Notes under the pieces: generated by a model | Told to the model about the DNA's origin: nothing | Databases searched by the model: none | Seen by the model: only the letters and a program-made list of their open reading frames with translations | Shown here: positions 1 to 8,487 of the stretch, piece by piece | Numbering within the stretch: position 1 is the first letter of the stretch | Layout: each line of letters opens with the position of its first letter | Translations under genes and position numbers: made by a program | Assembly: GCF_001182745.1 (NCBI RefSeq) | Contig: NZ_LN868938.1 | Location: 2,728,001-2,792,000 of the forward strand | DNA: 64,000 bases | DNA from: Nocardia farcinica | Lineage (GTDB): Bacteria > Actinomycetota > Actinomycetes > Mycobacteriales > Mycobacteriaceae | Reading direction: 5' to 3'

Positions 1-161
1 ACTTCGGAGGCGGCCAGCAGGCCGCGCCCGTCCGACAGGGTGATCGGCTCGCCGACCCGGGTGCGGCGCACGGTCGCGGCGTGCCGCCCCTCGGGGCCGT
101 CCAGCACCGCCACCCGGCCGGGCTCGGGAATGTCGTCCAGGTAGAAGACCGTGGCGGCCAA
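1..161 (-). CDS. rsmE: 16S rRNA m3U1498 methyltransferase RsmE, N-terminal fragment
   Basis: The gene runs off the left edge; only about 53 N-terminal codons are present. RsmE methylates U1498 of 16S rRNA in the 30S subunit. The frame reads MAATVFYLDDIPEPGRVAV from a TTG, followed by HAATVRRTRVGE and LSDGRG, which match the PUA-like RNA-binding start of the family. The SPOUT methyltransferase domain lies outside the window. The TTG lies 4 bp after the dnaJ stop, so the two are probably translationally coupled, and hrcA-dnaJ2-rsmE is the usual actinobacterial order. No ATG or GTG in frame is better placed. Function is from family knowledge. Confidence 0.85.
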   Translation of the reverse strand, partial: MAATVFYLDDIPEPGRVAVLDGPEGRHAATVRRTRVGEPITLSDGRGLLAASE

Positions 162-165
162 CGGA

Positions 166-1320
166 TCAGCGTCCGCTGAACGAGGCCCGCAGCCGGGCGA
201 ACAGGCCGCTGTTGTGCTCGGACTGCGCCGACATCACCTCGGCACGGTCGCGGTCGCGCAGCGCCTTGTACTTGCGCAGCAGGTCGGTCTGCTTGCCGTC
301 CAGCTTGGTGGGGATGACGATGTCCAGGTGCGCGAGCAGGTCGCCGCGCACACCGGAACGCAGCTTCGGCATGCCGTGCCCGCGCAGCACCGACACCTCG
401 CCGGGCTGCGTGCCCGGCGGGATGGTCAGTTCGGTGGGGCCGTCGAGGATGGTGTCGATGACGACGGTGGTGCCCAGTGCCGCGTCGACCATCGGCACCC
501 GGATGGTGCAGTGCAGGTCGTCGCCGTCGCGGACGAACACGTCGTGCGGCTGCTCGACGATCTCCACGTACAGGTCACCGGGCGGGCCGCCGCCGGGGCC
601 GACCTCGCCCTGCGCCGCCAGCCGCACCCGCATGCCGTTGGCGACACCGGCGGGGATCGGCGCGGCGATCTCGCGCCGCGCCCGCACCCGGCCGTCGCCG
701 CCGCACTTGTGGCAGGGATCGGGGATGGTCTCCCCGGCGCCGCGACAGGTGGGGCAGGGCCGGGAGGTGAGCACCTGGCCGAGGAAGGAGCGCTGCACCG
801 ACTGCACTTCGCCCGCGCCGCCGCAGGTCTCGCAGCGGACCGGCTTGGAGTTGCCGTGGGTGCCGGAGCCGTGACACGCGTCGCAGAGCACCGCGGTGTC
901 GACGGTGAGGTGCTTGGTGACGCCGACCGCGCACTCGGCGAGGCTGAGCCGGGTCCGCAGCAGCGAATCCGCGCCGGGCTGCACGCGGCCGCGCGGCTTG
1001 CGCTGCCCGCCGCCCGCGCCGCTCATCCCGCCGAAGAACGCCTCGAACACGTCGCCGAGGCCGCCGAAGCCGGCACCGGAGAAGCCGCCGGCGCCGCCGC
1101 CGGACTCGAGCGGGTCGCCGCCCATGTCGACGATCCGGCGCTTCTCCGGATCGGAGAGCACCTCGTAGGCGGTCGACACTTCCTTGAACCTGGCCTGCGC
1201 CGCCTCATCCGGGTTGACATCCGGATGGAGCTCGCGCGCCAGCTTCCGGTAGGCGCGCTTGATCTCCTGGTCGGTCGCGTTCCTCGCGACGCCGAGCAGT
1301 CCGTAGTAGTCCCGTGCCAC
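166..1320 (-). CDS. dnaJ2: Chaperone DnaJ (DnaJ2 type)
   Basis: Hsp40 co-chaperone, 384 aa, which stimulates the DnaK ATPase. The N-terminal J domain (about residues 1-70) contains the HPD tripeptide (LHPDVNPDE). A Gly/Phe-rich linker follows ([15 protein letters not shown]). The zinc-binding region has four CxxCxGxG-type repeats: [24 protein letters not shown] and [10 protein letters not shown]-terminal substrate-binding domain follows. The start is a GTG. It lies downstream of hrcA with a gap of about 130 bp and directly upstream of rsmE. Placement after hrcA rather than after dnaK-grpE identifies the second actinobacterial dnaJ. No CIRCE or complete HAIR element was found in the gap. Confidence 0.96.
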   Translation of the reverse strand: MARDYYGLLGVARNATDQEIKRAYRKLARELHPDVNPDEAAQARFKEVSTAYEVLSDPEKRRIVDMGGDPLESGGGAGGFSGAGFGGLGDVFEAFFGGMSGAGGGQRKPRGRVQPGADSLLRTRLSLAECAVGVTKHLTVDTAVLCDACHGSGTHGNSKPVRCETCGGAGEVQSVQRSFLGQVLTSRPCPTCRGAGETIPDPCHKCGGDGRVRARREIAAPIPAGVANGMRVRLAAQGEVGPGGGPPGDLYVEIVEQPHDVFVRDGDDLHCTIRVPMVDAALGTTVVIDTILDGPTELTIPPGTQPGEVSVLRGHGMPKLRSGVRGDLLAHLDIVIPTKLDGKQTDLLRKYKALRDRDRAEVMSAQSEHNSGLFARLRASFSGR

Positions 1321-1452
1321 TTGAGTTCTCTAGTCCTTGGGTCGCTGTCACTCGCTGCCCCCACCGAATGCCGGTAGCAGCATAAGTCGGATGCACTCAA
1401 CTTTATCCGGCCAGGAGTTCGAGCGTAGCAGCGCCGTGGGCGGGCACCGGTC

Positions 1453-2487
1453 TCAGCGCTCGGCCAGGACCTCGCCGATGTAGCGCGCCACCGTCGCCAC
1501 CGAGGCGATGGTGCCCGGGTAGTCCATCCGGGTGGGCCCGAGCACGCCCATGCCGCCCAGCACCGAGCCGGACACGCCGTAGCCGGTGGTCACGACCGAG
1601 GCGCTGCGCATCTCCTCGACCTGGGTCTCCTCGCCGATCCGCACCGTCACGGTGCCCGGCCGCTGCGCCGCGGCCAGCAGCTTGAGCACCACGACCTGTT
1701 CCTCGAGCGCCTCGAGCACCTGCCGCAGGGAGCCGGGCAGGCCGAAGTCGGCGGCGTTGCGCGTCAGGTTCGCGGTGCCGCCGAGCACCAGCCGCTCCTC
1801 GGGATGCTCGACGAGGGTCTCCACCAGCACGGTGGACACCCGGATCAGGACGTCGCGCAGCTGTTGCGGCGCGCTCTCCGGCAGTTCGGCGACCGCGGCG
1901 GAGGCGGCGGCGAGCCGCTTGCCGTCCATGGCCGCGCCGAGCAGCGCGCGCAGGGCCGACAGGTCGTCGTCGTCGACCACCGCGCCCAGTTCCACGATCC
2001 GCTGATCGACCCGTCCGGTATCGGTGATGACCACCAGCAGCAGCCGCGCCGGGTTGAGCGCCACCACCTCGATGTGGCGCACCGTCGAGGCCGACACCGT
2101 CGGATACTGCACGACCGCGACCTGTCTGGTCAGCTGGGCGAGCAGGCGGACACCGCGGCGCAGCACGTCGTCGAGGTCGACACCGGATTCGAGGAACTGC
2201 AGGATCGCCCGGCGCTCGGCCGCCGAGAGCGGCTTCACCTCCGAGATCCGGTCCACGAACTGCCGGTAGCCCTTGTCCGTCGGGATCCGGCCGGAACTGG
2301 TGTGTGGCTGGGTGATGTACCCCTCGGCCTCCAGCACCGCCATGTCGTTGCGGACCGTCGCGCTGGACACACCAAGGTTGTGCCGTTCGACCAACGTCTT
2401 GGAACCGATCGGCTCCTTGGTCGCCACATAGTCCGCGACGATCGCGCGAAGGACCTCGAAGCGCCGATCCTCGGTGCTCGACGACAT
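1453..2487 (-). CDS. hrcA: Heat-inducible transcription repressor HrcA
   Basis: Repressor of class I heat-shock genes, 344 aa from [20 protein letters not shown]. The N-terminal winged helix contains the typical [20 protein letters not shown] and [20 protein letters not shown] stretches. A GAF-like/dimerisation region ([20 protein letters not shown]) and the C-terminal [20 protein letters not shown] complete the family pattern. The ATG was chosen because it starts the conserved domain and follows the purine-rich GAGGAGGTGGGGCCG. An upstream in-frame extension of 23 codons is unlikely. HrcA normally binds CIRCE; no CIRCE copy is visible here, so any targets lie elsewhere. Confidence 0.95.
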   Translation of the reverse strand: MSSSTEDRRFEVLRAIVADYVATKEPIGSKTLVERHNLGVSSATVRNDMAVLEAEGYITQPHTSSGRIPTDKGYRQFVDRISEVKPLSAAERRAILQFLESGVDLDDVLRRGVRLLAQLTRQVAVVQYPTVSASTVRHIEVVALNPARLLLVVITDTGRVDQRIVELGAVVDDDDLSALRALLGAAMDGKRLAAASAAVAELPESAPQQLRDVLIRVSTVLVETLVEHPEERLVLGGTANLTRNAADFGLPGSLRQVLEALEEQVVVLKLLAAAQRPGTVTVRIGEETQVEEMRSASVVTTGYGVSGSVLGGMGVLGPTRMDYPGTIASVATVARYIGEVLAER

Positions 2488-2668
2488 CGGCCCCACCTCC
2501 TCGCTCCTGTAAGTACGTCGCAGGCCCGCCGACGTACCGAGCCCGCGACGACTCACCGCGGTGACCCGGTCGTCTGAGTATCCAGTCTAATTGCCCGCAC
2601 GCCAATTGCCCGGCGACGCGGGCGTACCGGTGATACCCCGGATCAGCCCCTCCCCGTGGTGAGTTGGG

Positions 2669-2872
2669 TCACTGTCCGGCGAGCTTGCCCGCCTGCGCGT
2701 CCAGCCCCAGCATCGCCAGCAGCGATTCGCAGTCCGCCGCGTCCTGCGCGTGCCCGGCGACCGTCCGGGCCGCCACCGCCCGCTTCTGCGCCAACGCCAC
2801 CTTCTCGGCCGCGCGCATCTCGGCGAATTCGTACTGCTCGGGCACCAGTTGTGCGCGTCGTGTCTCGGCCAA
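2669..2872 (-). CDS. Small conserved hypothetical protein, 67 aa
   Basis: Starts MAETRRAQLVPEQYEFAEMR from a TTG that follows a good GAGGAG ribosome-binding site by 4 bases. The composition is Ala-rich and charged, with no membrane segment or signal peptide, and it looks all-helical (AEKVALAQKRAVAARTV). A single Cys lies near residue 48. It sits on the same strand between hemW and hrcA. I recognise no domain and assign no function. The start context and the sensible amino-acid composition are the evidence that it is real. Confidence 0.6.
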   Translation of the reverse strand: MAETRRAQLVPEQYEFAEMRAAEKVALAQKRAVAARTVAGHAQDAADCESLLAMLGLDAQAGKLAGQ

Positions 2873-2947
2873 TGCGACTCCTCAGGGTTGCCCGGAGCCT
2901 ACCTGGTCACCAGCCCAGGGCAATACCTGACAATCGATCGTCCGGGC

Positions 2948-4222
2948 TCACTCCACCAGCCGGCGGACGACGGCGTCGGCGAGGAGGCGGCCGCGGTCGG
3001 TGAGGACGAGGTGGGTGGGGGTGCGGGTGGCCAGGCCGTCGGCGACGACGCGGTCGAGGGCGGGGGCGGCGGCGGGGGCGAGGTCGGCCAGGGGCAGGCC
3101 GGTGCGCAGGCGGACGGTGAGCATGACCCGCTCGAGGTAGCGCTCGTCGTCGGTGAGGGCTTCCCACCCTGCGGCGGGCAGGCCGCCGCGGGCGACCCGC
3201 TCGGCGTAACGGGCGGGGTGTTTGACGTTCCACCAGCGCACGCCGCCGAGGTGGCTGTGCGCGCCGGGGCCCGCGCCGAGCCAGTCGCCGCCGTCCCAGT
3301 ACCCGAGGTTGTGCCGGCAGCGGGCGGATTCGGTTGCCGCCCAGTTGGATACCTCGTACCACGTCAGCCCGGCGGCGGTGAGCCTGCGGTCGATGCGCTC
3401 GTAGCGGGCGGCCAGCACGTCCTCGTCGGGGGCGGGCAGTTCCCCGCGCCGGACCCGCCGGGCCAGCGCGGTGCCGTCCTCCACGATCAGCGAGTAGGCC
3501 GAGACGTGATCGACGCCCGCGGCCAGCACGGCGTCGAGGGTGGCGTCGAGGTCGGCGTCGGTCTCGCCGGGGGTGCCGTAGATGAGGTCGAGATTGACGT
3601 GCTCGAAGCCGGCCGCCCGCGCCTCCCGCGCCGCGGCGACCGCGCGGCCGGGGGTGTGTGTGCGGTCGAGCACGGCCAGCACGTGCTGTGCCGCGGACTG
3701 CATGCCGAGCGAGATCCGGGTGTAGCCGGCCTCGCGGAGCCGCTCGAAGAACCGCGGCGAGGTCGACTCGGGATTGGACTCGGTGGTGATCTCGGCGTCG
3801 GCGGCGACGGTGAAGTTCGCCCGCACGGCGTCGAGCACCTCGGCCAGCCCCTCGCCGCCGAGCAACGAGGGCGTGCCGCCGCCGACGAACACGGTGGCGA
3901 CCGGCGGGACGGGGCTCGGCAGCCGCGCGAACTGCGCTGCCGCCGTGGCGAGTTCACCGCGCAGCGCCGCCAGCCAGGACTGCGGCGAGGCCGAGGTGCC
4001 CAGTTCGCCCGCGGTGTAGGTGTTGAAGTCGCAATACCCGCAGCGAGTGGCGCAGAACGGCACGTGGACGTAGATGCCGAACGGCCCGCCGCCGAAATCG
4101 CGCAGCGCGGGCGCGTCGGCGTCGGGCTGCGTCGGGGATGCGGCGACCGGACTCACCCCTCCAGTGTGCCCGGCCCCGCGCACCGGGCCCGCGCGCGGTC
4201 GCACGCCGGTGAACGCGGTCAC
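2948..4222 (-). CDS. hemW: Radical SAM heme chaperone HemW (HemN-like)
   Basis: Radical SAM protein of the HemW/HemN family, 424 aa. The [4Fe-4S]/SAM motif CxxxCxxC is CATRCGYCDFN, preceded by the family signature PFGIYVHVPFC. FVGGGTPSLL, TTESNPES and the C-terminal HemN domain (RVMLTVRLRTGL) are present. HemW-type proteins are thought to deliver heme rather than oxidise coproporphyrinogen III; which activity applies here is not visible. The GTG at the upper end overlaps the stop of the preceding gene as GTGA, supporting translational coupling. A second GTG at 4156 gives a start closer to the family length, but GGAGG lies only 1-2 bases before it. Confidence 0.93.
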   Translation of the reverse strand: MTAFTGVRPRAGPVRGAGHTGGVSPVAASPTQPDADAPALRDFGGGPFGIYVHVPFCATRCGYCDFNTYTAGELGTSASPQSWLAALRGELATAAAQFARLPSPVPPVATVFVGGGTPSLLGGEGLAEVLDAVRANFTVAADAEITTESNPESTSPRFFERLREAGYTRISLGMQSAAQHVLAVLDRTHTPGRAVAAAREARAAGFEHVNLDLIYGTPGETDADLDATLDAVLAAGVDHVSAYSLIVEDGTALARRVRRGELPAPDEDVLAARYERIDRRLTAAGLTWYEVSNWAATESARCRHNLGYWDGGDWLGAGPGAHSHLGGVRWWNVKHPARYAERVARGGLPAAGWEALTDDERYLERVMLTVRLRTGLPLADLAPAAAPALDRVVADGLATRTPTHLVLTDRGRLLADAVVRRLVE

Positions 4223-4647
4223 TCCGCGACGACCGGCGTGTTCTGGTTGGCGGTGAGCAACCAGCGCCCGTCCTCCTTGGTGAGCACGTACATCGGCGTC
4301 CCCGCGCTCGCCGGCGCGCCGTCGGCGTCGAAGTAGCGTTGGCGCACCTTCACCGCGGCCACGTCCGGGCGCAGGAACAGCACCCGCTCGATCTCGTAGG
4401 TGGCCGATCCGTGTGCGGTGGCGCCGGGTAGCACTCGCGCGGTGAATTCGGCGATCGCGTCGCGGCCGAACAGCCGCTTGCCGTGCCCGGTGGTCCAGAT
4501 GGCGTCGGGGCGGAACTGCCCGACGAACGCGCCGACGTCCTCGGCGGCCTGGGCCCGGTCCACGGCCGCCACCACCTCGCGCAGGGCGGCGAGTTCGGCG
4601 TCGGGGTCGGCGGGCAGGTACTGCGGCAGGTTCGCGTCGATGATCAT
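4219..4647 (-). CDS. SnoaL/NTF2-like protein of the SgcJ/EcaC type
   Basis: About 142 aa with the small alpha+beta barrel pattern of SgcJ/EcaC-type SnoaL-like proteins. A helical N-terminus (LREVVAAVDRAQAAEDVGAF) is followed by FRPDAIWTTGHGKRLFGRDA and a beta-rich C-terminus (VAAVKVRQRYFDADG, MYVLTKEDGRWLLTANQNTP). Members are often annotated as oxidoreductases, but the fold serves many roles, so no reaction is assigned. Its stop overlaps the hemW GTG, so the two are probably co-transcribed. A TTG five codons upstream (4662) is an alternative start. Confidence 0.75.
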   Translation of the reverse strand: MIIDANLPQYLPADPDAELAALREVVAAVDRAQAAEDVGAFVGQFRPDAIWTTGHGKRLFGRDAIAEFTARVLPGATAHGSATYEIERVLFLRPDVAAVKVRQRYFDADGAPASAGTPMYVLTKEDGRWLLTANQNTPVVAE

Positions 4648-4809
4648 GTCCTCAGCGTGCAACCTCGAGCGGGCTCGAGGTCAACGGCCGCCGGGCGAAA
4701 CGGACAGATCCCCTCCGCGGCGCGGCGGCGGACCTATGACGGCCGTCACACTCGAGCCGTTGAATCCAGGGGATTTCCCGCGATTTCACGGAAAATGCTG
4801 GTACCGGGG

Positions 4810-4838
4810 TTAGAACGGGCCACCGTACATGGCACAAT
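4810..4838 (+). promoter_or_regulatory. Putative promoter of the sirA leader transcript
   Basis: TTAGAA at 4810-4815 and CACAAT at 4833-4838 are separated by 17 bp. The last base of the -10 lies 7 bases before the ATG of the leader ORF, so transcription would start at or next to that ATG and give a leaderless message. No ribosome-binding site precedes the ATG, as expected for leaderless translation, which is common in mycobacteria and relatives. The promoter call is by pattern only. Confidence 0.55.
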
Positions 4839-4845
4839 GGGCGTC

Positions 4846-4938
4846 ATGCGCGCATCAGGAGTTCGACTTGTGGCCCGTCGCCACGTCGACTACAAGCGCG
4901 TCTGCAGCGCCCGCTGTCTGCCCGGTTCGCACCGGTAG
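4846..4938 (+). CDS. Leaderless leader peptide upstream of sirA, 30 aa
   Basis: A 30-codon ORF begins MRASGVRLVARRHVDYKRV, then has two Cys codons (TGC and TGT, codons 24 and 28), and ends SHR-stop 131 nt before sirA. The RRHVD core followed by a VCSA-like Cys segment fits the small putative leader peptides found before actinobacterial sulfur genes. In mycobacteria, Cys-rich leaderless small ORFs at the equivalent sites act as cysteine-responsive attenuators. The promoter -10 lies 7 bases before the ATG. Here the Cys codons are two and separated, not a polycysteine run. Control of the sir-cys operon by cysteine supply is inferred. Confidence 0.72.
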   Translation: MRASGVRLVARRHVDYKRVCSARCLPGSHR

Positions 4939-5005
4939 AGCAGCGACGCGTCACGTCCCCGGGTCTCGAACGATCCGTCCGAGCGCAGCCTGTCGCTGAT
5001 ACCGC

Positions 5006-5028
5006 GGCGCGGGTCAGCCCCTCGCGCC
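5006..5028 (+). promoter_or_regulatory. GC-rich hairpin between leader peptide and sirA
   Basis: GGCGCG (5006-5011) pairs with CGCGCC (5023-5028) around an 11-nt loop. No U tract follows, so it is not a classical terminator. It may be part of an attenuating fold linked to leader translation, or may sequester RNA ahead of the sirA ribosome-binding site. Function is inferred. Confidence 0.3.
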
Positions 5029-5069
5029 CTCAGCACGGATGTACCACCCACCCAGCAGGAGCGACCCCC

Positions 5070-6788
5070 ATGACGTCGAGCACCGACGCCGGTCCCACCG
5101 TTCAGTCCAAGCCCACGCGTGCCCGTACCGGCAAGCCGGTGCGCCGCAAGTCCGAGGGCCAGTGGGCGCTCGGCTACCGCGAGCCGCTGAACCCCAACGA
5201 ACAGAACAAGAAGGACGACAACCCGCTCAACGTCCGCGCCCGGATCGAGAACATCTACGCGGTCAACGGCTTCGACAGTATCGACAAGAGCGACCTGCGC
5301 GGCCGGTTCCGCTGGTGGGGTCTCTACACCCAGCGCGAGCAGGGCTACGACGGCACCTTCACCGGTGACGAGAACATCGATCTGCTCGAGGCGAAGTACT
5401 TCATGATGCGGGTGCGCTGCGACGGCGGCGCCCTGAACGTCGCGCAGTTGCGCACCCTCGGCGGCATCTCCACCGAGTTCGCCCGGGATACAGCGGACCT
5501 GTCGGATCGGGAGAACCTGCAGTACCACTGGATCGAGATCGAGAACGTGCCGGAGATCTGGCGGCGGCTCGAGGAGGTCGGCCTGCAGACCACCGAGGCC
5601 TGTGGCGACTGCCCGCGCGTGGTGCTCGGTTCGCCGCTGGCCGGTGAATCCCTCGACGAGGTGATCGACCCGACCCCGGCGATCCAGGAGATCGTGCGCC
5701 GCTACATCGGCGACAAGCGCTACTCGAACCTGCCGCGCAAGTTCAAGACCGCCATCTCCGGCCAGCAGGACGTGGTGCACGAGATCAACGACGTCGCCTT
5801 CGTCGGCGTGGTGCATCCCGAGCACGGCCCCGGCCTGGATCTGTGGGTGGGCGGTGGCCTGTCCACGAATCCGATGCTGGCCCAGCGGGTCGGCGCGTGG
5901 GTGCCGCTGGACGAGGTGCCCGACGTGTGGGAGGCCGTCGTGGCGCTCTACCGCGACTACGGCTACCGCCGCCTGCGCACCAAGGCCCGCCTGAAGTTCC
6001 TGATCAAGGACTGGGGCGTGGAGAAGTTCCGCGAGGTGCTCGAGGAGAAGTACCTGAAGCGCAAGCTGATCGACGGGCCCGCGCCGGAGAAGCCGGTCCG
6101 CCCGATCGACCACGTTGGCGTGCAGCGGCTGCGCAACGGCCTCAACGCCGTGGGCTTCTCTCCCATCGCCGGCCGCGTGTCCGGCACCGTGCTCACCGAG
6201 GTCGCCGACGCGGTCGAGCGCATCGGCTCCGACCGCATCCGCTTCACCCCGTACCAGAAGCTGATCGTGCTCGACGTCGCCGACGACAAGGTCGAACAGC
6301 TCATCGCCGAGCTCGAACCGCTCGGCCTGCAGGCCCGCCCGTCGGCGTGGCGGCGAAACCTGCTGGCCTGCAGCGGCATCGAGTTCTGCAAGCTGTCGTT
6401 CGTGGAGACCCGCAAGCGCTCCCAGGTGCTCGCCCCCGAGCTGGAGCAGCGCCTGGCCGACATCAACGCCGAGCTGGACGTGCCGATCACGGTGAACATC
6501 AACGGCTGCCCGAACTCGTGCGGCCGCTCGCAGATCGCCGACATCGGGTTCAAGGGCCAGCTGGTCGACGACGGCAACGGGAATCAGGTCGAGGGCTTCC
6601 AGGTTCATCTGGGTGGCAGCCTCGGGCTGGACAGCGGCTTCGGCCGGAAACTGCGCCAGCACAAGGTGACCAGCGCCGAACTCGGCGACTACATCGAGCG
6701 CGTCGTGCGCAACTTCGTCAAGAACCGCGACGGCGGTGAGCGGTTCGCTCAGTGGGCCGTCCGCGCCGACGAGGCCGACCTGCGCTGA
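5070..6788 (+). CDS. sirA: Ferredoxin-dependent sulfite reductase SirA (NirA family)
   Basis: Assimilatory sulfite reductase, 572 aa, which reduces sulfite to sulfide with six electrons from ferredoxin using siroheme and a [4Fe-4S] cluster. The cluster/siroheme cysteines appear as CSGIEFCKLSF and NGCPNSCGRSQ. The two ferredoxin-like half domains are present (RWWGLYTQREQGYDG near residue 80; RLRNGLNAVGFSPIAGRVSG near 355). The Tyr of GLYTQRE and the Cys of ACGDCPR correspond to the cross-linked Tyr-Cys pair known in M. tuberculosis NirA. AGGAG precedes the ATG. It heads sirA-cysH-cysD-cysN-chelatase, and that context favours sulfite over nitrite as substrate. Confidence 0.95.
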   Translation: MTSSTDAGPTVQSKPTRARTGKPVRRKSEGQWALGYREPLNPNEQNKKDDNPLNVRARIENIYAVNGFDSIDKSDLRGRFRWWGLYTQREQGYDGTFTGDENIDLLEAKYFMMRVRCDGGALNVAQLRTLGGISTEFARDTADLSDRENLQYHWIEIENVPEIWRRLEEVGLQTTEACGDCPRVVLGSPLAGESLDEVIDPTPAIQEIVRRYIGDKRYSNLPRKFKTAISGQQDVVHEINDVAFVGVVHPEHGPGLDLWVGGGLSTNPMLAQRVGAWVPLDEVPDVWEAVVALYRDYGYRRLRTKARLKFLIKDWGVEKFREVLEEKYLKRKLIDGPAPEKPVRPIDHVGVQRLRNGLNAVGFSPIAGRVSGTVLTEVADAVERIGSDRIRFTPYQKLIVLDVADDKVEQLIAELEPLGLQARPSAWRRNLLACSGIEFCKLSFVETRKRSQVLAPELEQRLADINAELDVPITVNINGCPNSCGRSQIADIGFKGQLVDDGNGNQVEGFQVHLGGSLGLDSGFGRKLRQHKVTSAELGDYIERVVRNFVKNRDGGERFAQWAVRADEADLR

Positions 6789-6826
6789 GGCGCGGACACC
6801 GATTCAGTGGTGACGGGAGATCAACT

Positions 6827-7546
6827 GTGACAACCCAACTCGCGGAGAAGCTGGCCGAGGACGAGCTGCGGGCCATCGCCGAGCGCGGGGCGGCCGAGCT
6901 CGGCCCCGACGCCTCGGCGCAGGACCTGCTGCGCTGGACCGACGAGACCTTCGGCACCGGCTACATCGTCGCCTCGAACATGCAGGACGGCGTGCTGGTA
7001 CATCTGGCCGCCCAGGTCCGGGCCGGGGTGGACGTGCTCTTTCTGGACACCGGCTACCACTTCGCCGAGACGATCGGCACCCGCGACGCCGTGGAGGCGG
7101 TGTACGGGGTGAACGTGGTGAACGTGCGCCCGGAGCAGTCGGTGGACGAGCAGGACCGGCTGCTCGGCAAGGATCTGTTCGCCCGCGACCCCAACGAGTG
7201 CTGCCGGTTGCGCAAGGTGGTGCCGTTGCAGCGCGCGCTGGCCGGCTACAACGCCTGGGTCACCGGCATCCGCCGGGTGGAGGCGCCGACCCGCGCGAAC
7301 GCGCCGCTGATCACCTTCGACGAAGCCTTCGGCCTGGTGAAGATCAACCCGATCGCACCGTGGTCGGACGAGGACATGGACAGCTACATCGCCGCGCACG
7401 GCATCCTCGTCAATCCCCTGGTGGAGGAGGGTTATCCGTCCATCGGCTGCGCACCGTGCACACGGAAGCCGGAGCCGGGATCCGATCCGCGAAGCGGCCG
7501 TTGGGCCGGCCTCGCCAAGACCGAATGCGGGTTGCACCAGTCATGA
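6827..7546 (+). CDS. cysH: Adenylylsulfate (APS) reductase CysH
   Basis: 239 aa from a GTG preceded by GGGAGA. It reduces APS to sulfite and AMP with thioredoxin. The cysteine pattern of APS-type enzymes is present: a CC pair (NECCRLRKV) and a CxxC pair (IGCAPCTRK) that bind a [4Fe-4S] cluster, plus the C-terminal catalytic ECGLH. Cluster ligands distinguish APS reductases from PAPS reductases. The absence of a CysC domain in the neighbouring CysN agrees with APS as substrate. The stop overlaps the cysD ATG as ATGA. A longer in-frame reading from 6752 would run into the end of sirA and is rejected. Confidence 0.95.
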   Translation: MTTQLAEKLAEDELRAIAERGAAELGPDASAQDLLRWTDETFGTGYIVASNMQDGVLVHLAAQVRAGVDVLFLDTGYHFAETIGTRDAVEAVYGVNVVNVRPEQSVDEQDRLLGKDLFARDPNECCRLRKVVPLQRALAGYNAWVTGIRRVEAPTRANAPLITFDEAFGLVKINPIAPWSDEDMDSYIAAHGILVNPLVEEGYPSIGCAPCTRKPEPGSDPRSGRWAGLAKTECGLHQS

Positions 7547-8487
7547 ACGACACCACGATCACCACCGAGACCGCCGAGCGTTCCCTCGGCATCAGCGATT
7601 TCGACACCCTCGCCGCGCTCGAGTCCGAGGCCATCCACATCTTCCGTGAGGTCGCGGGCGAGTTCGAGCGGCCGGTGATCCTGTTCTCCGGCGGCAAGGA
7701 CTCCACGGTGCTGCTGCACGTGGCGCTCAAGGCGTTCTGGCCCGCGCCGCTGCCGTTCGCGCTGCTGCACGTCGACACCGGGCACAACCTGCCCGAGGTG
7801 CTGGAGTTCCGGGACAAGGTCGTCGAGAAGTACGGCCTGCGGCTCCATGTCGCCAGTGTCGAGGAGTACCTGGCCGACGGCCGGCTCACCGAGCGACCCG
7901 ACGGCATCCGCAACCCGCTGCAGACCGTGCCGCTGCTGGACGCCATCTCCGAGAACCGTTTCGACGCGGTGTTCGGCGGCGGCCGCCGCGACGAGGAGCG
8001 CTCGCGGGCCAAGGAGCGGATCTTCTCGCTGCGCAACGCCTTCGGCCAGTGGGACCCCAAGCGGCAGCGCCCGGAGCTGTGGAACCTCTACAACGGCCGC
8101 CACGCCCCGGGCGAGCACGTGCGCGTGTTCCCGCTGAGCAACTGGACCGAGCTCGACATCTGGCGCTACATCACCCGCGAGAACGTCGACCTGGCCAGCA
8201 TCTACTACGCCCACCAGCGCCCGGTCTACCAGCGCGACGGCATGTGGATGACCCCCGGCGTGTGGGGCGGTCCGCGCGAGGGCGAGGTGCTCGAGACCCG
8301 CTCGGTGCGTTACCGCACCGTCGGCGACGGCTCCACCACCGGCGCGATCCTGTCCGAGGCCGCGACCAACGAGGCGATCCTGGCCGAGGTCGCCGCCTCG
8401 CGACTCACCGAACGGGGCGCCACCCGCGGCGACGACCGGGTGTCGGAGGCCGCGATGGAAGACCGCAAGCGAGAGGGTTACTTCTGA
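7543..8487 (+). CDS. cysD: Sulfate adenylyltransferase subunit 2 CysD
   Basis: Catalytic subunit of ATP sulfurylase, 314 aa, which makes APS and pyrophosphate from sulfate and ATP. The PP-loop SGGKDS is in ERPVILFSGGKDSTVLLHVA (about residue 50). The family stretches LLHVDTGHNLPEVLEFRD, FGGGRRDEERSRAKER and SNWTELDIWRYI follow, and the C-terminus ends DRKREGYF as usual. The ATG overlaps the cysH stop, and the cysD stop overlaps the cysN start (TGATG), so the three subunits are made from one transcript. Confidence 0.97.
   Translation: MNDTTITTETAERSLGISDFDTLAALESEAIHIFREVAGEFERPVILFSGGKDSTVLLHVALKAFWPAPLPFALLHVDTGHNLPEVLEFRDKVVEKYGLRLHVASVEEYLADGRLTERPDGIRNPLQTVPLLDAISENRFDAVFGGGRRDEERSRAKERIFSLRNAFGQWDPKRQRPELWNLYNGRHAPGEHVRVFPLSNWTELDIWRYITRENVDLASIYYAHQRPVYQRDGMWMTPGVWGGPREGEVLETRSVRYRTVGDGSTTGAILSEAATNEAILAEVAASRLTERGATRGDDRVSEAAMEDRKREGYF

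Larger units (their letters stand above)
4663..5069. other. Intergenic region holding the sirA leader promoter, leader ORF and hairpin
   Basis: This 407-bp divergent region separates the minus-strand SnoaL/hemW unit from the plus-strand sulfur operon. It holds a promoter at 4810-4838, a 30-codon leader ORF starting at the predicted transcript 5' end, and a 131-nt spacer with a GC-rich hairpin before the sirA AGGAG. No other coding sequence is seen. No known riboswitch fold (SAM or cobalamin) could be recognised by eye. Confidence 0.7.

Noticed and set aside
151..1377. Long plus-strand open frame opposite dnaJ
   Set aside because: Arg/Ala/His-rich translation without domain patterns; it is the antisense shadow of dnaJ in very GC-rich DNA.
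1321..1452. CIRCE or HAIR heat-shock operator before dnaJ
   Set aside because: GCACTC and GAGTTC occur but with about 16 bp between them and no matching outer bases; the consensus CIRCE has a 9-bp spacer. Only single TTGAGT/ACTCAA half sites are present.
4939..5069. SAM or cobalamin riboswitch before sirA
   Set aside because: No B12-box-like or SAM-core sequence was found; the leader ORF explains the long 5' region better.
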